DNA of 15,071 nucleotides from an uncultured Opitutia bacterium. Lineage in GTDB: Bacteria > Verrucomicrobiota > Verrucomicrobiia > Opitutales > UBA953. The stretch is from assembly GCA_903840235.1 (NCBI GenBank), contig CAIMFE010000051.1:1-15071 (forward strand). The letters run 5' to 3'. The notes beneath the pieces were generated by a model, which saw nothing but the letters and a program-made list of their open reading frames with translations, ran no database searches and was not told the DNA's origin. The position numbers and the translations under genes are program-made. Below, one piece after another: positions 12,563 to 15,071 of the stretch (its first letter is position 1; each line of letters begins with the position of its first letter).

Positions 12563-14580
12563 TAGATTTGGCCCGCCGCTAAAATTATTTTCTCAATCTT
12601 CTCTACGACTGCCGCTAAAGAAAGATTAGTGTTATCGATTCGAATGGCGCCATCCGCACAAATCAGGGGGGCTGCGGTGCGCGAAGAATCAATTTTATCA
12701 CGTTGGACAATTGAATCCACAATCCCTTCGTCTTTTCTTCTTTGATTTCGCGCCGAGGCATCCGCCTCTAAATAGATTCGTACAGTAGCCTGGGGTAACA
12801 CCACCGAGCCAATATCACGACCCTCCATAATGAGCCCAGCGAAACCATTTTGTTGGGCTACGATCACTTGATTTCTTTGGTAAGCGAGAATGAAGGCTCT
12901 CACCTCAGGAATCGCCGAAAATTGTGAAACCGAAGCATTCACTACGGCGCTTCTCAATTCAGCTTCGCTTAAAACTTTATTGTTTAAAGCCAAGAAAGCC
13001 GAGTTACCTGAAATAAAAGTAGAGAGTTTGATTTTACCAAGAGAATTATTTACCGCCTGGGTGTCCTCGGGATTAACAAAATCCTGAAGTAAAACATGGG
13101 TTAAGCTCCGGTAGTGTGCGCCTGTATCAATATGTAAAAACCCCAACTTTTCTGAAAGTGTCCGCGATGTACTAGACTTACCACAGGCTGCGCCACCATC
13201 GATGGCGACGCTCACAAATTGCGTACGGAGAGACTCGAGAGCAGAGAAGAAGAGGGGGAAGGTTTTACTCGTGCACTTAGGATCCAAAATTTCAATCCAT
13301 GGACGACCATCGCCCCATAGATCAAACGAACCTAAAATACCAAAGCTCATCGCCATGCGATGATCTTCGTAGGTATGAATAGAGACAGGTTTCTGTGCCG
13401 AAGCCGCTTTGAGCGCTTCACGATTAGGAAAAATAGTTAATGAGGAAAGTGTATCGTCAGCGCGTAATTCTTTAGCGGTTGGTTGGGTTTTTATTCCCAG
13501 ACGTTCCAGTTCGGTCGCCATAGCTAAGACGCGATCGGTCTCTTGTTTCCGCGTATGACCAATATTTTTAATTGTCGTGGGCTGGTTCGCTAGGCTGGCA
13601 AGAGTCGCGAGGGTTAAAAAAGTATCTGAAAAATTATTAAAATCAAAAGTACCGCCTTTGATTTCGGGCCAATGATTTACGACCAAGGCGTTACCTTCAT
13701 TATTTAAAACGGCACCACAGGCTTGGGCCACGCCCGCAAACGCCGTATCACCCTGAAGTCCTTGTGGATTATAGCCACTCACCCGCACACATGAATTTTT
13801 TCCGCACACAGCGGGTAGGGCGATAAAGTAACTCGCGGCTGTAGCATCGGGTTCAATATCATAAATTCCTGGCGAAATAAATGACCCAGGATTTTCACAC
13901 CGCCATTCTCCGGGATTCACTTGAGTGATAGGACGACCAAACTGTGCACACATTTTTTCGGTCATTTGCACAAAAGGTTCCGAAACCGTGGAACCGTTCA
14001 TCAAAACCTTAGCTCCTGAACTTAACGGCAAAATCATCAATAATGCAGAAAGCAGTTGTGAGCTCGCGGAAGCATCGACTTCACAGCTTTTTAAATAACC
14101 CGAAGTTAATAAAGTAAAGGGGAACGAAAGTGTCTCTTTGCCCTGAACATCATAAGCAAAGTTATCAGATGAACGCAGCGCGTTGATCAGTCCGGCCATG
14201 GGGCGTTGTCGCATCGCCTCATCGCCATCTAAAAAATATTTACCTTTTTCCGAGAGGGTAAGAAAGGCAGTTAAAAAACGTGCCGCTGTTCCCGCGTTGC
14301 CCACATGTAATTTTGCTTCTTTGGCGGGAATTTTACCGCCGAGTCCAATAACCTTAATCGTGTGTAATGACTTATTTGCCTCTACGGAAAATCCTAATTG
14401 TTTTAACGAGGTAATTAAAATTTCGGTATCGCGACTAAAAAGAGCACCCCGCAACAAAGTTTCTCCGTCAGCTAACGCTGCTAAAATAAGGGCACGATTA
14501 GTGATACTTTTAGAACCTGGAACTTGAGCGACGCCCTGGGCAGACGAGCAAAATGGCTTAATAATATAAGAATCACTCAT
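12562..14580 (-). CDS. aroA-cmk: fused EPSP synthase and cytidylate kinase (AroA-Cmk)
   Basis: One 672-residue chain carries two enzymes. Residues about 1-455 are 5-enolpyruvylshikimate-3-phosphate synthase (shikimate pathway): phosphate-binding VPGSKSITNRA with K24, GNAGTAARFLTA, DGDEAMRQRPM, catalytic Asp in NNFSDTFLTLA, KQETDR, EDHRMAMSF, and the domain end CTSKTFPLFF. Residues about 457-672 are cytidylate kinase (CMP to CDP): P-loop GGAACGKSS, GRDIGSVVLPQATVRIYL, and the closing RDKIDSSRTAAPL...IDNTNLS. Both domains are full length with every main motif. The linker is only about 8-10 residues and no stop or start signal lies at the joint. ATG at 14580 overlaps the tyrA stop by 8 bases. 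The open frame extends to 14622 but that part lies within tyrA and is not conserved. Such fusions are known in some proteobacteria. Confidence 0.93.
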   Translation of the reverse strand: MSDSYIIKPFCSSAQGVAQVPGSKSITNRALILAALADGETLLRGALFSRDTEILITSLKQLGFSVEANKSLHTIKVIGLGGKIPAKEAKLHVGNAGTAARFLTAFLTLSEKGKYFLDGDEAMRQRPMAGLINALRSSDNFAYDVQGKETLSFPFTLLTSGYLKSCEVDASASSQLLSALLMILPLSSGAKVLMNGSTVSEPFVQMTEKMCAQFGRPITQVNPGEWRCENPGSFISPGIYDIEPDATAASYFIALPAVCGKNSCVRVSGYNPQGLQGDTAFAGVAQACGAVLNNEGNALVVNHWPEIKGGTFDFNNFSDTFLTLATLASLANQPTTIKNIGHTRKQETDRVLAMATELERLGIKTQPTAKELRADDTLSSLTIFPNREALKAASAQKPVSIHTYEDHRMAMSFGILGSFDLWGDGRPWIEILDPKCTSKTFPLFFSALESLRTQFVSVAIDGGAACGKSSTSRTLSEKLGFLHIDTGAHYRSLTHVLLQDFVNPEDTQAVNNSLGKIKLSTFISGNSAFLALNNKVLSEAELRSAVVNASVSQFSAIPEVRAFILAYQRNQVIVAQQNGFAGLIMEGRDIGSVVLPQATVRIYLEADASARNQRRKDEGIVDSIVQRDKIDSSRTAAPLICADGAIRIDNTNLSLAAVVEKIEKIILAAGQI

Positions 14581-15071
14581 GGGTTTGATCCAACGATTGA
14601 CGGGCGATTCTGGCCGCTTCAAGGATTTTACTTAAGGCCGCTGCGTCGCCACGTTCAATCACAGCGCGGAGTTCAGCGGTTTGTTTTTCAACTTCTTTTA
14701 AGCCATGCGCAACGTGGGTTGCGTTAGCTAGCAAAATTCCTACCCAAAGATTTTCTTCACCCGCCGCAATGCGCGTGGAGTCCTTTAAGCCGGCGCCGAC
14801 GGCGGCTTGTTTAAAACCCGGGAGATTTTTTACAGCTAATATTAAAGCCGCGGCACTTGCGTGGGGGGTGTGGCTAATCACCGCCACAATCTCATCATGC
14901 TTTTCCGCACTACAAACAAAAGTTTTCGAACCAAGACTTTGCCAAAACTGTTCTATTTTACGCACAGCCTCAGACGGGTCGTGGGGGTGTGGTGTAATAA
15001 AACAAAATTTATTTTCAAAGAGATCGGCCTGCGCATTTTTTGCCCCGGCTTTTTCGGACCCGGCCATGGGG
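14573..15071 (-). CDS. tyrA: prephenate dehydrogenase, C-terminal part only (cut by window edge)
   Basis: Oxidatively decarboxylates prephenate to 4-hydroxyphenylpyruvate in tyrosine synthesis. About 166 residues are visible, beginning in the conserved PMAGSEKAGAKNA motif, so the N-terminal NAD-binding domain lies beyond the right edge. The Met at 15067 is internal to that motif and is not a start. The helical C-terminal domain includes ENKFCFITP, SAEKHDEIVAVISHTPHASAAAL and a GLKDSTRIAAG segment, with the His-rich active-site pattern of the family. Its stop overlaps the aroA-cmk start by 8 bases. Placing tyrA before aroA is a common arrangement for aromatic amino acid genes. Confidence 0.93.
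   Translation of the reverse strand, partial: PMAGSEKAGAKNAQADLFENKFCFITPHPHDPSEAVRKIEQFWQSLGSKTFVCSAEKHDEIVAVISHTPHASAAALILAVKNLPGFKQAAVGAGLKDSTRIAAGEENLWVGILLANATHVAHGLKEVEKQTAELRAVIERGDAAALSKILEAARIARQSLDQTHE

Overview
The window looks like ordinary core chromosome from a Gram-negative-type bacterium with mid-range GC. Lineage: probably Verrucomicrobiota, Opitutae-like. Three things point there: a DUF5069 protein, a glutamyl-tRNA reductase with a shortened C-terminus, and the overall divergence of the housekeeping proteins. This assignment is inference, since no 16S gene is present. No transposase, phage gene or CRISPR array is visible. The unusual content lies in non-coding chromosome-maintenance signals, one gene fusion and some unusual gene partnerships.

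Layout. (1) 1-1883, +: mnmG (tRNA wobble-uridine modification), running off the left edge. It carries a perfect ParB-binding parS palindrome inside the gene, with a second parS 13 bp past its stop. (2) 2028-3982, +: an OmpR/PhoB-type response regulator and a PhoR-like membrane histidine kinase. (3) 8226-3998, -: a tightly packed run of a HemX/CcsA-like membrane protein, hemA, an NtrC-type sigma-54 activator, a PstS-like periplasmic binding protein and tRNA-Gly(GCC). The coding joints have 0-1 bp gaps or a 4-bp overlap. (4) 8301-10533, +: DUF5069 protein, low-molecular-weight phosphatase, solitary RelE/ParE-like protein and pssA (phosphatidylserine synthase). (5) 10534-10788: a 255-bp non-coding region with several near-consensus DnaA boxes and a 34-bp AT tract, a candidate replication origin or a dnaN regulatory region. 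(6) 10789-11916, +: dnaN. (7) 15071-11918, -: tyrA (cut by the right edge), a fused aroA-cmk gene and plsC, joined by 8-bp and 1-bp overlaps.

How it fits together. MnmG, two parS sites, the DnaA-box region and dnaN lie within 12 kb, which is the kind of neighbourhood found near bacterial origins. I therefore infer that the window is close to oriC, although dnaA, parA and parB are not in it. The two-component pair and the PstS-like protein meet tail to tail around the tRNA, which suggests but does not prove a link to phosphate sensing. The tyrA/aroA-cmk/plsC block combines aromatic amino acid, nucleotide and phospholipid synthesis.

Starts. Several genes have a better start than the longest open frame suggests: the sigma-54 activator at 6334, pssA at 9646, dnaN at 10789 and aroA-cmk at 14580. 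Shine-Dalgarno sequences are weak or absent before most genes.
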